A DNA stretch of 64,000 nt from the NCBI RefSeq assembly GCF_958298935.1, contig NC_084921.1, positions 51,447,001 through 51,511,000 on the forward strand. Direction: 5' to 3'. The notes beneath the pieces are model-generated. The model was given only the letters and a program-made list of their open reading frames with translations, searched no databases and had not been told where the DNA came from. Source of the stretch: Phragmites australis (lineage: Eukaryota; Streptophyta; Magnoliopsida; Poales; Poaceae). Both the position numbers and the translations under genes were made by a program. This document shows positions 48,226 to 60,130 of this stretch, one piece after another (the first letter of the stretch is position 1; the number at the start of each line of letters is the position of its first letter).

Positions 48226-51198
48226 CTATTCGTCGATATCCTTTACAGCATCCTGAAAAACAGAAGGGGTCAGTCAGGATTAACTTCCAAACAGATAACT
48301 AAACCCTGGCAATTGCAAGTGTCACGAAGTTTTGCTATTGGGAGATATCAGAATTCAGAAGCATGCCGATATGTCATGCTTTTTTTGCAGGAATCCTCAT
48401 TTGTGGATTGCCACTTAACAAAATGGGCATTACCTTCGCAAGCCTTGTTACATAAGCAGCAGCAATGGCTGTCAATAATAACCCTAACACCAGTGTCCAT
48501 AGCTGGCCATTTCCTCCCAAACCAATTTCCGAGTCGTCTTGCTGTCAAAACAGGAAAGCAATGTCATTATTCCATTCAAGCCACTGATATTTTTGTCCAA
48601 AGGCCTTACAAACTAACATCTATGCAAATAGAAAAACCAAGAAAGATCATTTGGCCAGTGACAGTTGCATTTTCTCGTCAGTCCTCACCCAAAAAAAGGG
48701 GAACATTATATTAGGAATCAACAGAGCTATGTGAGACTCATCGTCAACAACATATTCTAATATTCTCATGAAATATTTGAACTGCTACGCCAAAGATGAG
48801 AACAATAACAGTAACAGCTAAGTAAATCGCAAAATTAAGGGATGTCTTGGGTTGGACTAAGGTACCGGCATTTGGATACGTGAACACCTTTACACCTCAA
48901 GTTTTCTTTCCTTAAAAACATCTTAAGAACTGTCATGCTGGACACTTTGATAGAAAGCAAAGATCATCAACGTATTGAGAGACACTCCCAGGTACATGGG
49001 ACAGAAACAGCTCTACAGCTCTTATTAGCTAGTATCCTATATAGGAGAGCTCGTCCATATGGTAAGTAGGGGGAATCTTATTAGTAACTTGGAATAACAC
49101 TACCTAACAGCTATCATAAGCTGAAAAGAACTTGATGGCGCAAAAGAAGTGGGTATTACAGAATAGATCCACTTATTTGGCAACGGAGGTTTTCCACTGA
49201 AGACGAACTAAAAGACTGATGGTATAAGAACTTACAATTATAGCTCGCCCAAATGCACCAGCACTTACATATGCCCATGATCCTGGAAGCATTCCCAACC
49301 AACTACATGTGAATGATAGAAAAAAAAATGAGTTAACAAGGCTTTTGAAGAAAACAAATCATAGTGTTGACATTATTCTTAACAAAATAAAGTTTCAACT
49401 GTAGTTCACCAGAAAGTGTAGTCTCTTAACAAGGTACCATATGAAATTTGCCATTCTTTTGGTCTCATAAATCACATAATTGGCAGAAATAACTATACCA
49501 TGTCACATTAATCATGCAGAAGAAACTACGACCTTAACATGCCATTGAAACAGCCAATTTCTCACTAAATGCAGCTTGCTTTATGAAGTAGAAGGTTAGG
49601 ACTACAAAGTAAAGTCTGTTATATACAGAGATAATTCCATAACAGAATCCAAGCAAGCAAAGAGAATAGAAACTAACCTGCCCAAGACATAAGGCAAGAA
49701 ATTCACTGAAGTCAAACCATATAGGTAGTTTCCAAGGGAGAACGGTAACAGGGGACTCAAACGAAGCAGAGTAACAACCTTAAATCCATTTTCACCTATT
49801 GCTTTATCAATTGCTAGAAACTTCTTATTTCCTTCAACCAATTTAAGAATTCGCTCTCTGGCGAAGTATCTAGCAATAAGAAAGGCCACCGCTGCAGCTA
49901 GCTACAAAATCAACAAAGTTCAATAAGTAAGTGCAGCCTTGCACAGAATTAACAACAGAAGTACTATTGATGCAGAGTTACTTACTGTTCCACCAATTGA
50001 AACAACAATTGTACCAGTGACACTACCAAATAATAGACCAGCTGACATGGTTAAAGGTATTGCTGGAATCGCGAGAACCTGAAATAAAGATAAATCATAT
50101 TATTAATATTCATAAGCTAAAGTTCCAACCCAGATGTTAAATTCATGTGGCAAAACTTTATCAACTTTATGTTATAAACTGCAGATGACTAGCTATTGCC
50201 ATGGAAATGATCAAAAGCCGCTATAACAACACCATCGAGAACAAAGGCTGCTATCTTGAGAACATACCTCTAATCCTGCATATACAAGTATGAACAGAGC
50301 ATATCCAGCAGGGCCATAGCCTGTCCATGTAAGGCAAGAGATCAGTATAGCCAAAAATCCAACTAGGGGACATGTACTACAGTTCCATGACAAGCAAACA
50401 AGAAGATGTGCAGATATGCAAATAGTCAGTTCTGCGATCCTTATTTTTCCATATATAACACAGTTAAAGCACATTGCACAGAAGGACCGAAATGATCAGG
50501 CAACGACTTCATATTATCATCACTACAAGGGATTTGTTATAAGGGTAAAGGTTGGTGGTAATCCTATCATTGTCACCACGATTCATAACCCAACTAAGCC
50601 CTCTACTTCTTTGAAACATGACATTAAAAACAAGCAAAAGCAAGCACTGGTATCTAATCACCAAGCAAGCCCTGGTCCACTGTCTTTGATCCAAGCCCAA
50701 ACCACTAGTATCTAATCACCAAGCAAGCTCAAATGAGCACAAGGAAATACAAGCTGAAGGGCAGAGCTCGATTAGCCCATTACCATCAATGAACCCTGAG
50801 AACTGCGTGAGGAAGGAGTTGATCTGGTCCTTGTACACGTACCCGGCCGCCCCAAACCCCCCTACGACCCCAACCAGCAGCGCCCCGGCGAGCAGCGTCC
50901 CGGTGACTGCCCCCGCGCCACCGCCGCCCTCCTCCTCCTCCTCCTCCGCCTCCTCCTCGTCGTCGGCGGCCGGGCGGCGGTCCTTAGGGCTGCCGCTCCC
51001 GCCTCCGCCGAGGCGGAAGGGGACGTTGGGCGAGGCCTTGCGGAGCGTGGTCTTGTTGGGCTCCCGCAGCGAGGAGAGCGGCGGGTGGAACGCCCGCCGC
51101 CGCCGCCGCCGCCATGGCGAGGCCCCTGGCGGCGAGAAGTGGGAGGAGAGGACGGGGGAGGGGGAGAGCTGCGGCGAGAGGAGGTGCGGCTGCCTCAT
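48226..51198 (-). CDS. SNARE-associated Golgi/VTT domain membrane protein (7 exons)
   Basis: Exons: 50784-51198, 50268-50320, 49986-50078, 49678-49901, 49236-49302, 48434-48541, 48226-48252. Phases join to 328 codons plus TAG. The family (TVP38/TMEM64, DedA-related) comprises multi-pass proteins with scramblase-like roles in lipid or vesicle handling. Residues 1-75 are rich in Ser, Pro and Arg and low in acids, which looks like a plastid transit peptide; a strongly acidic Asp/Glu run follows (about 79-90), then a first membrane segment (about 97-118). The VTT core, about 150-290, includes IPAIPLTMSAGLLFG, FKVVTLLRLSPLLPFSLGNY and PGSWAYVSAG, typical family motifs. A last hydrophobic helix lies in exon 6. 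Plastid targeting is an inference. Confidence 0.92.
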
Positions 51199-51239
51199 TG
51201 AAGGGGGTGTCAGAGGGTGGACCGGGCGGGTTCTTCTTT

Positions 51240-52300
51240 AATGCGTAGAGTGGTGTGAAGCCATTCGAGCGCGGAAGCGATAAGAGGAGGAACAGTAGGG
51301 GAGGGAGGCGCTGGAGAGGAGAGGAGAGGAGGGAGAAGGGCACGTGGTATTACGTGGAGCTGTGGAGGCACGGGTGGAATATATGGAAGCTGGGTGTAGA
51401 TCTAATATATCAGTGTGACGATGTTTTGGTTCTTTCAAGGGTAACACAGAAGCTTCTGGTGCGAATGCAACGGCGTGGTCTGCAAAATTTTTCATTTTAG
51501 GTGTAAATATTGAAGGCTTTTTGGAACCTAGGAATTAAAAAAAGATTAATTTTTAGTGACTGAAAATAGGATTGGTTTCGATCAACCATCTGAGTCGTCT
51601 AAATCTGATCCAATATTCCACTTTTTTTCTTCTTCATTCAGTTGACCTCACTAATTAATCGATTTTTGAGCTCCCTCATCATCGCCCATCGGTTGTCCTC
51701 CGTCACTCATGGCTAGCGGAGGAGGACGACGCTATGGTGTTTGCTCGTTTAAACGAGGAGACGAGGCGGCAGCCACAAACCCTGTAAGAGACGTGTGGAT
51801 GCATAAGAAGTTACCGTAATACCTCTATGTTTTCCTGCTAGGCCCCACAGTTTGGTGGGGTGTTTTGGGGAATCGGGTGGCATGATCAAGTCCAAGTGCT
51901 TTCCGTTCTATGAGCCCATTGATTTTTTCCACCGCTAATAAAGACCAATCTAAATATGAAATAAATAGATAGTTTTTTCATAGCTTTTTATAATATGTTT
52001 ATTGGATTATGAAAATACAAGAAACTAATTTACTTAATTTTTTATAGATTGAGAAAAGCTCATTTTACTGTACTGCTCATTAAAGTTTTTTAAATTCATA
52101 ATATATTTTTTTTTACAATTAACAATCTATAAACTTCTTTTCAAAATCCCTAGCTAAAACAAACGTACCTAAGAAATAGCTTTGCTTATTTTTCAGTCTG
52201 ATCCACCGTCGTTGACTCGAACAGTTTCACAGTTCATCGACATGAGTAACATCAAAATGTCAATCTTTTGGCAAATCATCATTTTATTCCTATTCTATTG
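51240..52300. other. Region between genes, including promoter of the VTT gene
   Basis: 51199-51400 is the probable 5' UTR and promoter of the minus-strand VTT gene, with a GAGAG-rich run near 51315-51335. The remainder is AT-rich. A MITE end is annotated separately at 51955-52169. Frames of 81-119 codons overlapping exon 1 of the VTT gene are shadows. Confidence 0.4.
51955..52169. mobile_element. MITE fragment related to the one at 32713
   Basis: The right end AGCTAAAACAAACGTACC is the inverse of GGTACGTTTGTTTTAGCT, very close to the left end of the element at 32713. The interior is AT-rich and carries similar phrases (ttatgaaaa, actaatttact). The left terminus was not identified with confidence. 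Confidence 0.5.
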
Positions 52301-54700
52301 GGCCGACCTGCGTTGTGGGCCTAGCTCCGCGGGAAAGTTCATATGCACCAAAGCCCGGATGTTCTGGTACCCTACTAAAGCCCAGAGCAGAAGGCGTAGA
52401 GAACAACGAGACAACGGAATCTCAAAAAAAAAAAAAAAAACGAGTCAACGACTACATGCATCATGCAGCCGCGCCAGCTCATTTGAGTCACCTTCATGTG
52501 ATCCACGGCTCCAAGCACGTGTGCGCGGGCTCCCACTCGCGGCAAAGACGAAGACCACCTCGCGCCGCAGCCTGGTCACCCAGCACCGCTGCCGGCCGCC
52601 GCGTCGCGGTGCACGGGGGTCGCCGCCCGGCTGCACCGGCGATGCCGCTGCCCGCTGCCACCGCTCGAGAATGTCGTCGACCAGTTAGCATAGAACAAAT
52701 AGGCCGCACACTTGTGCCCGCAGCTCTAAATGCCGCAGTCTCGTGTGGTATGTAGTTCGTCTGCTGATTCTTTTTTTTTTTAGAGTTTCTGAAAGAAGCT
52801 CGACCGGAGCGCGTTCAGCTAGGACGATTCTGCCATGGCAGGGCAGGGATTGGGACCGGGAGGCTGGGAGCAACACACGGGACGAGAGGTCGCCAAACAC
52901 TTGCTAGTTTTCTACGATACGAGTCACGACAGTTTTGAGTGCTCGATGATTAAACAAACGGCATGGGGTGATTTGTCGCCTCGCCAAACATACGCTGTGG
53001 TACTCCAGTGGGCTAGTGGTATGCTGTCCTGATTCCCGAGGAAATGCAGCGATGCTCCGATGCACATGCGGTGTAAGTTTGCAGCCTGTACTGGAAGCAG
53101 TACGCAGCCTACCCCTTGTGCGTCGCAACTTGCATGAGTTTTGTGTGGGGGTGTGTGTCCTGTCCAACACTTCTAGCACATGGTTTTCTTGAAGATTTAG
53201 CTGAGTTTGGGCAAAGATTGTGCAGAAAGAACTTATCTGCTGGACAAACTTGCGTCGTTGAAAAGCCTTTTTCACTATTATGCCAAAATCACTTGATTTC
53301 GCCACATTGAAGGACAGCTTTCCACAAGCTGGTCGCCATCATAAACAGCTGAATGATTCAAACGCCAAAAAAAGGAAGGGGGAAAAAAGCTAAACGAAAC
53401 TAGGTTTGAACGGCATGTTGGCAACTGTGAAGTTTTAGCTCAGTGAAAAGGAAATTTTAGAGTCCCACAGTTTGAACGTTCATTTGCTTAGTTGCTTTGC
53501 TCCTCTCTGAGAGAGGGCGAGTTATTCCAAGAAATAGTCAATAAAAATACGCAGCACCACAAACGAATGATGCCCAATCCATCAAAAAACCTAGATCCCA
53601 TATTACTACTACTAACAAAGGAGCCAAGAAGTCACAGAAGTACCCATATTACCCCAGCTTCAGGAATCCGATGATGTAATAGAACGAACACAAATGCCAT
53701 GTCTAATCTAGAGAGAGAAAACACAAGCACACGAGATCAATATAGTTAATCTGTAGGAGCTGGACAAGAGAAAATGGCAAAAATAACAGGGACTGCATTG
53801 TCCAGCTGACTAATTCCAGAGAGAAGGGCTTTGGATTCCAGGCAATGAGCATCTAGATCATGCACAGCTCTATGCAGGGGAGGATAGCCATACAGAAACA
53901 TTTAACTACACCAAACATCCACAGACCTATGCATAGTCAACAGGCACGTAAGACAGGTGAAGCGAACCAAGAAAAAAAATCCAAAGCAGCTCATGACAAA
54001 AACCTTTGTAAAGACAAGCTGTCAGTCAGGACCACAGCAACTCTTGGGGCCTTCGGCCATCTACATCTAGTAATCTCAACCGATAGTGCATCCAGGTGAA
54101 AGTGAAACACCAAACTGAAGGCGAAAAACGATTTGAGTTTAACCTCAATTAGTATGACTAAATTTGGTCAAACATTGTTACTATCTTGGTATCTTCACCG
54201 TTCAACTGTTAGTTTAAACAATGAAGAAAAGGCTGTACAGAAATGGAAGGGAGATGCCTTGGTGGTGGTCCTTTGTCCCTACTCAGAATACACTATTAAA
54301 TTTCCCCCGAGCAATTTATATCCGACAGCCCCTTCTTCACAGACCTTCAATTCGAGGCCAAGAAGCAAATATAATATACTCGCATAGCTGTCGCAGAGAG
54401 GAACAGCTAAGGAATAGATGACACAGCAGAGGCCCATTCCAGCCTATTCCATGGTGTAACTTATTAGCTAAGATATTATGAGTTGTGGAGTAGCAAAACC
54501 GACCAAAAGTGAATTCCAACTCAGCCTTTCCCAGCCAATGCCAGGGCACAGCTCCTCAGCCATTGCAAGATCTAGCTACTTGCTACTTTGATAAATGGAA
54601 TTAAGGTACTGAGCTAATGATGAGTAAAACTACTTGAAAACTTTACAAAAACCTTTTGATTGCCACAAAACTGTTATCATTAAGGTAGTAAGAGGAGGAG
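52300..54700. other. Region without supportable gene; may include the 3' UTR of the 7-TM gene
   Basis: A GC-rich patch (52440-52700) gives overlapping frames of 60-170 codons on both strands, none with family resemblance, next to an A-homopolymer (52425-52440). From about 54000 to 54757 the sequence may be trailer of the minus-strand membrane-protein gene. No RNA gene or transposon terminus recognised. Confidence 0.35.
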
Positions 54701-54757
54701 GAGAAAGAAGAAAAGAGAGAACATAGTAGACGGGCAAAAGGCACAGGTGGATACTTC

Positions 54758-55948
54758 TTAGTATCTAGGAACTTCCTTCAGAGGGAGCATGGGCATTGCA
54801 GCGCTTGGCGAAGAGCCTGAGGGTGATCCAATATGGACACCACTGCGAGAAGAGAAGCCGATTTCATCCCCACCATCCTGCTGGAGCTGATCTTCCCTGA
54901 TCATTGTACGGAAGGATATGGAGCCCCGCTTCGTTGAAGTGTCAGAATTCCGCTCGATTTCTCGGAAACTCTGGTTCGCTACAAGTGACGCACCTTCATA
55001 GTAGTAATCATCATAAGGCACCATCTCTGCTATTTCCCTGTGGCCTATATCTCGGAGGGCCAGTGAATCAGCTACTGGGTAGTAAACCAGCAAGAGTATC
55101 CCAACAGTCGTGCAGGATAGCATCATCAAGAATGACAGGAAGATAATGCCCTCAAAGGCAACATCTCCCGGCTTGGGCAGGACTGAAAATCCAAGAAGAA
55201 GAACCCTGATAGGAAGAAAGCAGAGCACTGACAACATCAGCAAGGAAACCCTCCTCCGCAGTGCCTTGTTGATGACCAAGGACAGCACCCGAGATCCAAC
55301 ATAAGATACATAGCTCATCAGGATAGCATCTACAAGTCCCAGAAAAATGGTGCCAAACAACGGGTAAGTGCAAACGCTGGTATCTCCAACTGGCATGGAC
55401 GTCCGTATGAAGTATTTAGCAATTTTCCTCCTCCCAAGTTCACTGTTCTCATCTGTAACAAACCTGGGCCCAAGAAACACTAGAAGCGCCTGCACAAAGA
55501 ACACTGGAATGCAGAAAACCAACATGTAGGCTATGGTCTTCCAATTCCATCTTTGGTTCAAAGTGCCCAGCTCCCTCTTCTGTAACGAGCCATGGAGAAG
55601 GAAAGCAAATGCAAAGAAGATGCCTGGCTCTGCAAACCCTAGATTGGAAAGTATGTACACGTCACATATGTTCCTCTGCCATGCTAAGCTGGAGAACAAC
55701 TTTTTCTTCAAGAAGCTCAATCTCACTATCTCCCCTACTCCCCACCAAATGGTGATCAGAATCAGGGCAATGCGAGTCACCCAGGGGCCGTTAAAGTAAC
55801 CAAGCGGAAGGAAGGAGGACCCTCTCTGAATCTGACACCTGAAGTGGACCGACTGGAAAATGCAGAAGAGGCCCAGAGCAGCGAACAGCGCAAACAGTGC
55901 AATTGTCACCACACCGAATGCATCGGCAGCTACTCTGGTCAGGGGCAT
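54758..55948 (-). CDS. Plant seven-transmembrane protein (At5g62960-like)
   Basis: A single coding exon of 396 residues. The start is the ATG at 55948 (MPLTRVAADAFG); the longer open frame to 55999 begins with TTG and was not used. Seven hydrophobic segments are visible at about 12-32, 57-77, 108-120, 136-160, 195-220, 233-257 and 266-292. A cytosolic-looking tail of about 90 residues, rich in Ser, Asp and Gly, follows (YDDYYYEG, REIERNSDTS) and ends in EVPRY. The landmarks GPWVTRIALILITIWWG and GEIVRLSFL match a plant-only family of unknown function; the family assignment is from memory of such sequences. The predicted role is a receptor-like or transport membrane protein, without further evidence. 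Confidence 0.85.
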   Translation of the reverse strand: MPLTRVAADAFGVVTIALFALFAALGLFCIFQSVHFRCQIQRGSSFLPLGYFNGPWVTRIALILITIWWGVGEIVRLSFLKKKLFSSLAWQRNICDVYILSNLGFAEPGIFFAFAFLLHGSLQKRELGTLNQRWNWKTIAYMLVFCIPVFFVQALLVFLGPRFVTDENSELGRRKIAKYFIRTSMPVGDTSVCTYPLFGTIFLGLVDAILMSYVSYVGSRVLSLVINKALRRRVSLLMLSVLCFLPIRVLLLGFSVLPKPGDVAFEGIIFLSFLMMLSCTTVGILLLVYYPVADSLALRDIGHREIAEMVPYDDYYYEGASLVANQSFREIERNSDTSTKRGSISFRTMIREDQLQQDGGDEIGFSSRSGVHIGSPSGSSPSAAMPMLPLKEVPRY

Positions 55949-56940
55949 CACCCGAAGCACAGCTGCCACGCATGCTCTCCGCGCGCATTGACAGCACAAT
56001 GGCCCACAAATACCATATATTCAGCTGCCTTCTAAGTCTCAACGATGGGCAGCTTCCACAGCACTGCAATCGTCAAGTAACTGCATAAGATTGATTGGAA
56101 CAACAAGGCAAATTTGGTAAAGAGCACATGCTACCCCCTAAAAAAGCTATTTTCCATCACTATCTCATACCTTAATCATACAAATTTATTCTATTTGATT
56201 TTAATATATCCTAAACCTCTGGCGCTCATAAAAAGATAAATCAATCAGTAACTAAGTGCGCAGTTAATACAGTACTGAAATGCCGTAACTTGGTCAGCTA
56301 AATTAGCAGGCTCATAGCATAGGACATCTAAGTTGGTGACGAATTACTTGAATCAGCTAACTAAAAGTTTACCATTCCTGCACTAAAACACAGCAATTTT
56401 TACCTACTAAACACTTCAGAAATAGCAAGAATAGCACTTCTTAGTTCTTAACTACCAGTAAGCAACATATTTGCTCGTTCCGCCCAGCTAAACAGCTCAA
56501 ACCAAACCATTTAACCACCGACGTAAGAACTAAGATAAAAAAAAGTTGCCTAAAAAGGTTCGGAAAAATTGGCTCAAGCTCTAAGCAAATCACCTCAGCG
56601 AAGACCGGAGAGCGGCGGGGACCGCCGCCAGGGCCCTCCCGGCGGCGGAAGCTGAGGCAGCCGAGAAACACCACCGAATCCGGCGATTCTGAGGTCGAAC
56701 GGGCGGTGGCGGCGAGGCGGGGTGGGATCCGGCGGCGACGGTGGTGGCGAGGAATGGTAGCCCTAGCGGCGGAGGTGGGGAGGCGATCGAGTGGGGAATG
56801 GGGGAGGAGAGAGAAAGAGAGAGAGAGACAGGGAGAGGAGAGAGAGCGAAGAAGAGAGGAGGGGGGGGGGGGTGGAAGACAGGCTGTCTCCAGTTGTCTT
56901 GCGGCTCGGTGATCGCCGAGCCTCCAGCCTCGGTCGTCCC
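55949..56940 (-). promoter_or_regulatory. Spliced 5' leader and CT-rich upstream region of the 7-TM gene
   Basis: On the minus strand, a donor (GCTGAG/GTGATTTGC, exon edge 56594) and an acceptor (CTTATGCAG, exon edge 56080) would remove an AT-rich intron of about 510 bp. This would join a GC-rich leader exon (56594 to about 56900) to the coding exon. The leader contains a CT/GA microsatellite (56804-56850) and a G homopolymer (about 56860-56870). GAGA-type tracts in leaders of plant genes often lie near the transcription start. The transcript start itself is not seen. Confidence 0.5.
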
Positions 56941-57049
56941 CACCCGAGCCTACGTGGAGCGGAGCAAATTGATGCGTGCACCACTCCATTCCACCAGGTT
57001 TCATGGTTCTTCTCTTGCGCCAATGCTTAAGTTCCACATTAAATAGTAG

Positions 57050-57970
57050 AATTGTGAGATGATGAAGAAGAGATGAGATTATTTTTTGTTGATAGATTTG
57101 GTTGGTAATTAGAGACAGAGTCAGGATTGGATGATAGAGGGCCGAAGAGACACAAATTTAAACCGGTTTTAGAAGAACAAATTGTAGGTGTTGAGATGAA
57201 CTCATTTTCCATGATCAACTTAAAATATATTAATTCTTGTTCATATACAAACTCACTCAAAATAGTAAATCAATGATATTTCATCATCTATTCAACGTTA
57301 TAATATTGTATTTGCCATGGATCTACCATAAAAATTGTTAAAAATCTCTATAGCTGGAAATAACTAGAGCATCAATAAGAGAGAGTAATTGAACATGAAT
57401 CATGACCATTAAAGACAAATGTTTTAAACCTAGTAAAGTTTAGCTAGAAAAAACACTTTTTCATATGTATTCACAATTACCATAGGTAGTAAATTTGTAT
57501 TAAGAAAGATATATAATACTTAAACATATATAATAGATAAAATGAGTTTATATGATAGTGAACTTTTAAGTATTTTAGCAATATGGTGTTCGGCAGAAAA
57601 CATGAGGTTTGTGTTGGTTCTAAAAACATTAATAGTAGGTTTAATTCCACGATAAAAGAGTTGTTAAAAAAAAGTATAATAGTATGACTTAGAAATTGAG
57701 CGTATAGATCAAGTAGCAGACAACCAAAGTTTACATACCTATATAATGTATAACAACATCATTTCATTGATTGATTATATGTGTTAGGTTAATTATTTAT
57801 TTATTTTGACGAAAATAAATATGATTTTCACGTTAGTAATGCGTGCAAGGTGATTAGGGATACTGGGTTGTGGCGATTGAGCGGCAAGGTGACAGGGCAG
57901 ATGCAACATTACCACTAATTGAATAGTGGAAACTGTCAAGGGAATGTGACTTGTCGTGTAGCATGTGATG
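57050..57970. other. AT-rich intergenic region
   Basis: No gene, RNA gene or clear transposon terminus seen. Confidence 0.4.
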
Positions 57971-57971
57971 G

Positions 57972-58590
57972 TGTTAGGATCTAATGACGTCCATGATGAG
58001 AATACACTCTGATGAGAGGGGATCATTAAATAATGAAGGATTTGCTAAAATTACGGTATATCTTAAAAATATATCAATATGGTACACGTGTCTTTTATCC
58101 TGTAATGATAGGTTTATTAACCGTTATGAGATAAATAAGATATGTACCGATATTTCAGACAATTCATCATGTCACATACAGAAATCATCTCTGGATTAGG
58201 AATAAGTCCTCTAAATATTCAAAAGTAATACAATTCAGGAAGATTCACTCAGAAACTCCGAGTACGATACCTTTTCTCGACCCAGCTATATAAGGAGGGG
58301 AGGGTTATGTCCAAGGGGAGAGGGAGAAAAGAAAGATAACCAAGATAGCAGACATGCAATATGAACTAAGTCTAGTCAGATAGAAACAAAAGCAACATAT
58401 TGAGATTCACAGGAGATTTGAGTCATAAATAGATGCATCCGATAATAACTTTTAGCATTTAAAATATGAGAAAATTCGCTGATATCCTTAGGCTTAGATC
58501 CAAACACACCCTATTGTAATTGTCTTCTTCTAAAATTAATCAAGGCAAAACAAAGCATATGGCTATTATCTAAAAGGATGACTGAACCTG
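57972..58590 (+). mobile_element. LTR-like fragment
   Basis: Begins TGTTAGGATCTAATGACG and contains CTATATAAGGAGGGGAGGG, a promoter-like box typical of grass LTRs. No coding sequence and no partner LTR. The right boundary is uncertain. Confidence 0.4.
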
Positions 58591-58594
58591 TATT

Positions 58595-60130
58595 TTTTTG
58601 GAAAAAGAAGTTTTATTAACTTTCATCGTTACATCAAGTTGATATAACTGCACAAGAGTCCACCTTCGGTCTCTGTATTACTGAGATACGCATAGCCTCT
58701 AAAAAAGGAACCATAAAGTTACATGAGTCTCAAAAATAAAAATGGCTAACAAGAAGGAAACACATCTCCTCGGCTGAAGTTATTATGCTCAAGCTTAGAT
58801 ATGGAGTTTAGTCTATCATCCAAACTAGGTAAAAAGCTTCTTGGTCACCCGCTCCAGGCATGTACATGCAGTAGTAACCATATGTCGATGCTCATGGACA
58901 TATGCTTGTGCTGGTGTAGTACAAACCACGAATGGAGTCAATGTATACGTGTTAAAATAACCTGCAAAGGAGAAATATAATTCCTTTTGCTAAAGATAAT
59001 GTCATTCCTACATAGCCATATAGACCAGCAAAAAGTGGTTGTCGCCGCTAGTATATAGCCTTTTAAGTTTTTACTAGGATCTCAAAGCCAATTTTCAAGC
59101 ATGTTTTGAACACTTCACGGTTGGTAAAGATTTGATGTACTTAGACTATTAGCCATACAGAACATGCAAAACACAATAAAAAAGAGATGCTTAATTATCT
59201 CACGTTTGTGACAAAAACAACACTTCTGATCTTTTGGCCATTGCCTTTTTCTTACGTTGTCTTTTGTTAATAGAACTCTTTTTTTAGATGTCAAATAATT
59301 TTTTTATTTTTAACGATACCTTTAATTTTCAGATTTTACTATTCTGGATTGGTTCATCAACTTGCACCAGAGTCCTGTACAGAGAATTGATTGTGGATTT
59401 TCTAGATTGTTTAAAGACCATTTAAACTCATCCTGGTCCCTAAACAGAGTGATATTGGTGAGACGAGCCATCAAAACATTCCATTCTACTAATTTCGGGC
59501 CAATCAAGTCTCGTCTGAATGAAATATTTATGGGAAATGACTCCATCACATTAGCTACTATGTCATATTTATTTCACACTATATTTTATAATGAAGGAAA
59601 TTAGAGTCTCAATGGTGAATTACCTAACCAGGTATCCTGCAAAAATCTAATTTTGGATCTGTCCTTTAGGTTAAAAGTAACATATTGAAATATGATACTT
59701 TTCATTTTCATTAGTCCGATCTAGAAATGAGAGTCACATGACTTTCCTTCAACTTGCGAAAGAGTTTTTATCCCCATGTATTTGTTTTGAAGTAATTCTT
59801 GCCTAGTCACATCCTCAATTAGTATCTTGTACTACTACTTACATAGGAGAGAGGTATTTTTTATGTCGATATCTTTTTTCCTAAACCACCTATGTATTTT
59901 TAGGTTTACAAAGGACATTTCATTTCGTCAGACAATATTTCTTTTTTTTACTATTATTTTACCAATAGAATCTTGATCAAAAGAAATCGATCTTTTTTAG
60001 CACTCAGTGTGTGATTTGAAAGAATGACGTCATATATGTGGGTAGACTACTAAGAATTAAGTTTAGAAGTATCAATATGCCACTCATAGATAAATACTTG
60101 GCCTTCTCTTTGATGCACTCAGTTGATGAC
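58595..60130 (-). mobile_element. LINE (L1-type) retrotransposon relic
   Basis: Broken minus-strand frames match the C-terminal half of plant L1 ORF2. In order on that strand: ILLNLILSSLPTYMTSFFQI, KKKYCLTK and NVLCKPK, FRRDLIGPKLVEWNVLMARL, DEFKWSLN, then the zinc-knuckle region VLLTKDNVRKRQWPKDQKC with CFCH and HLFF, and WSIWLCRND. Numerous stops. The recognisable order and motifs place this as a 5'-truncated, decayed copy. No endonuclease or poly(A) tail was identified. Confidence 0.82.

Noticed and set aside
51238..51500. Overlapping frames of 81-119 codons upstream of the VTT gene
   Set aside because: They overlap its first exon or leader in other frames and carry no recognisable domain.
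52182..52755. 168- and 146-codon plus-strand frames
   Set aside because: They span a poly-A tract and a GC-rich block, are low-complexity Arg/Ala-rich and have no family resemblance.
55949..55999. Longer N-terminus for the seven-TM protein
   Set aside because: The extended frame begins at TTG, and family-like sequence starts at the ATG at 55948.
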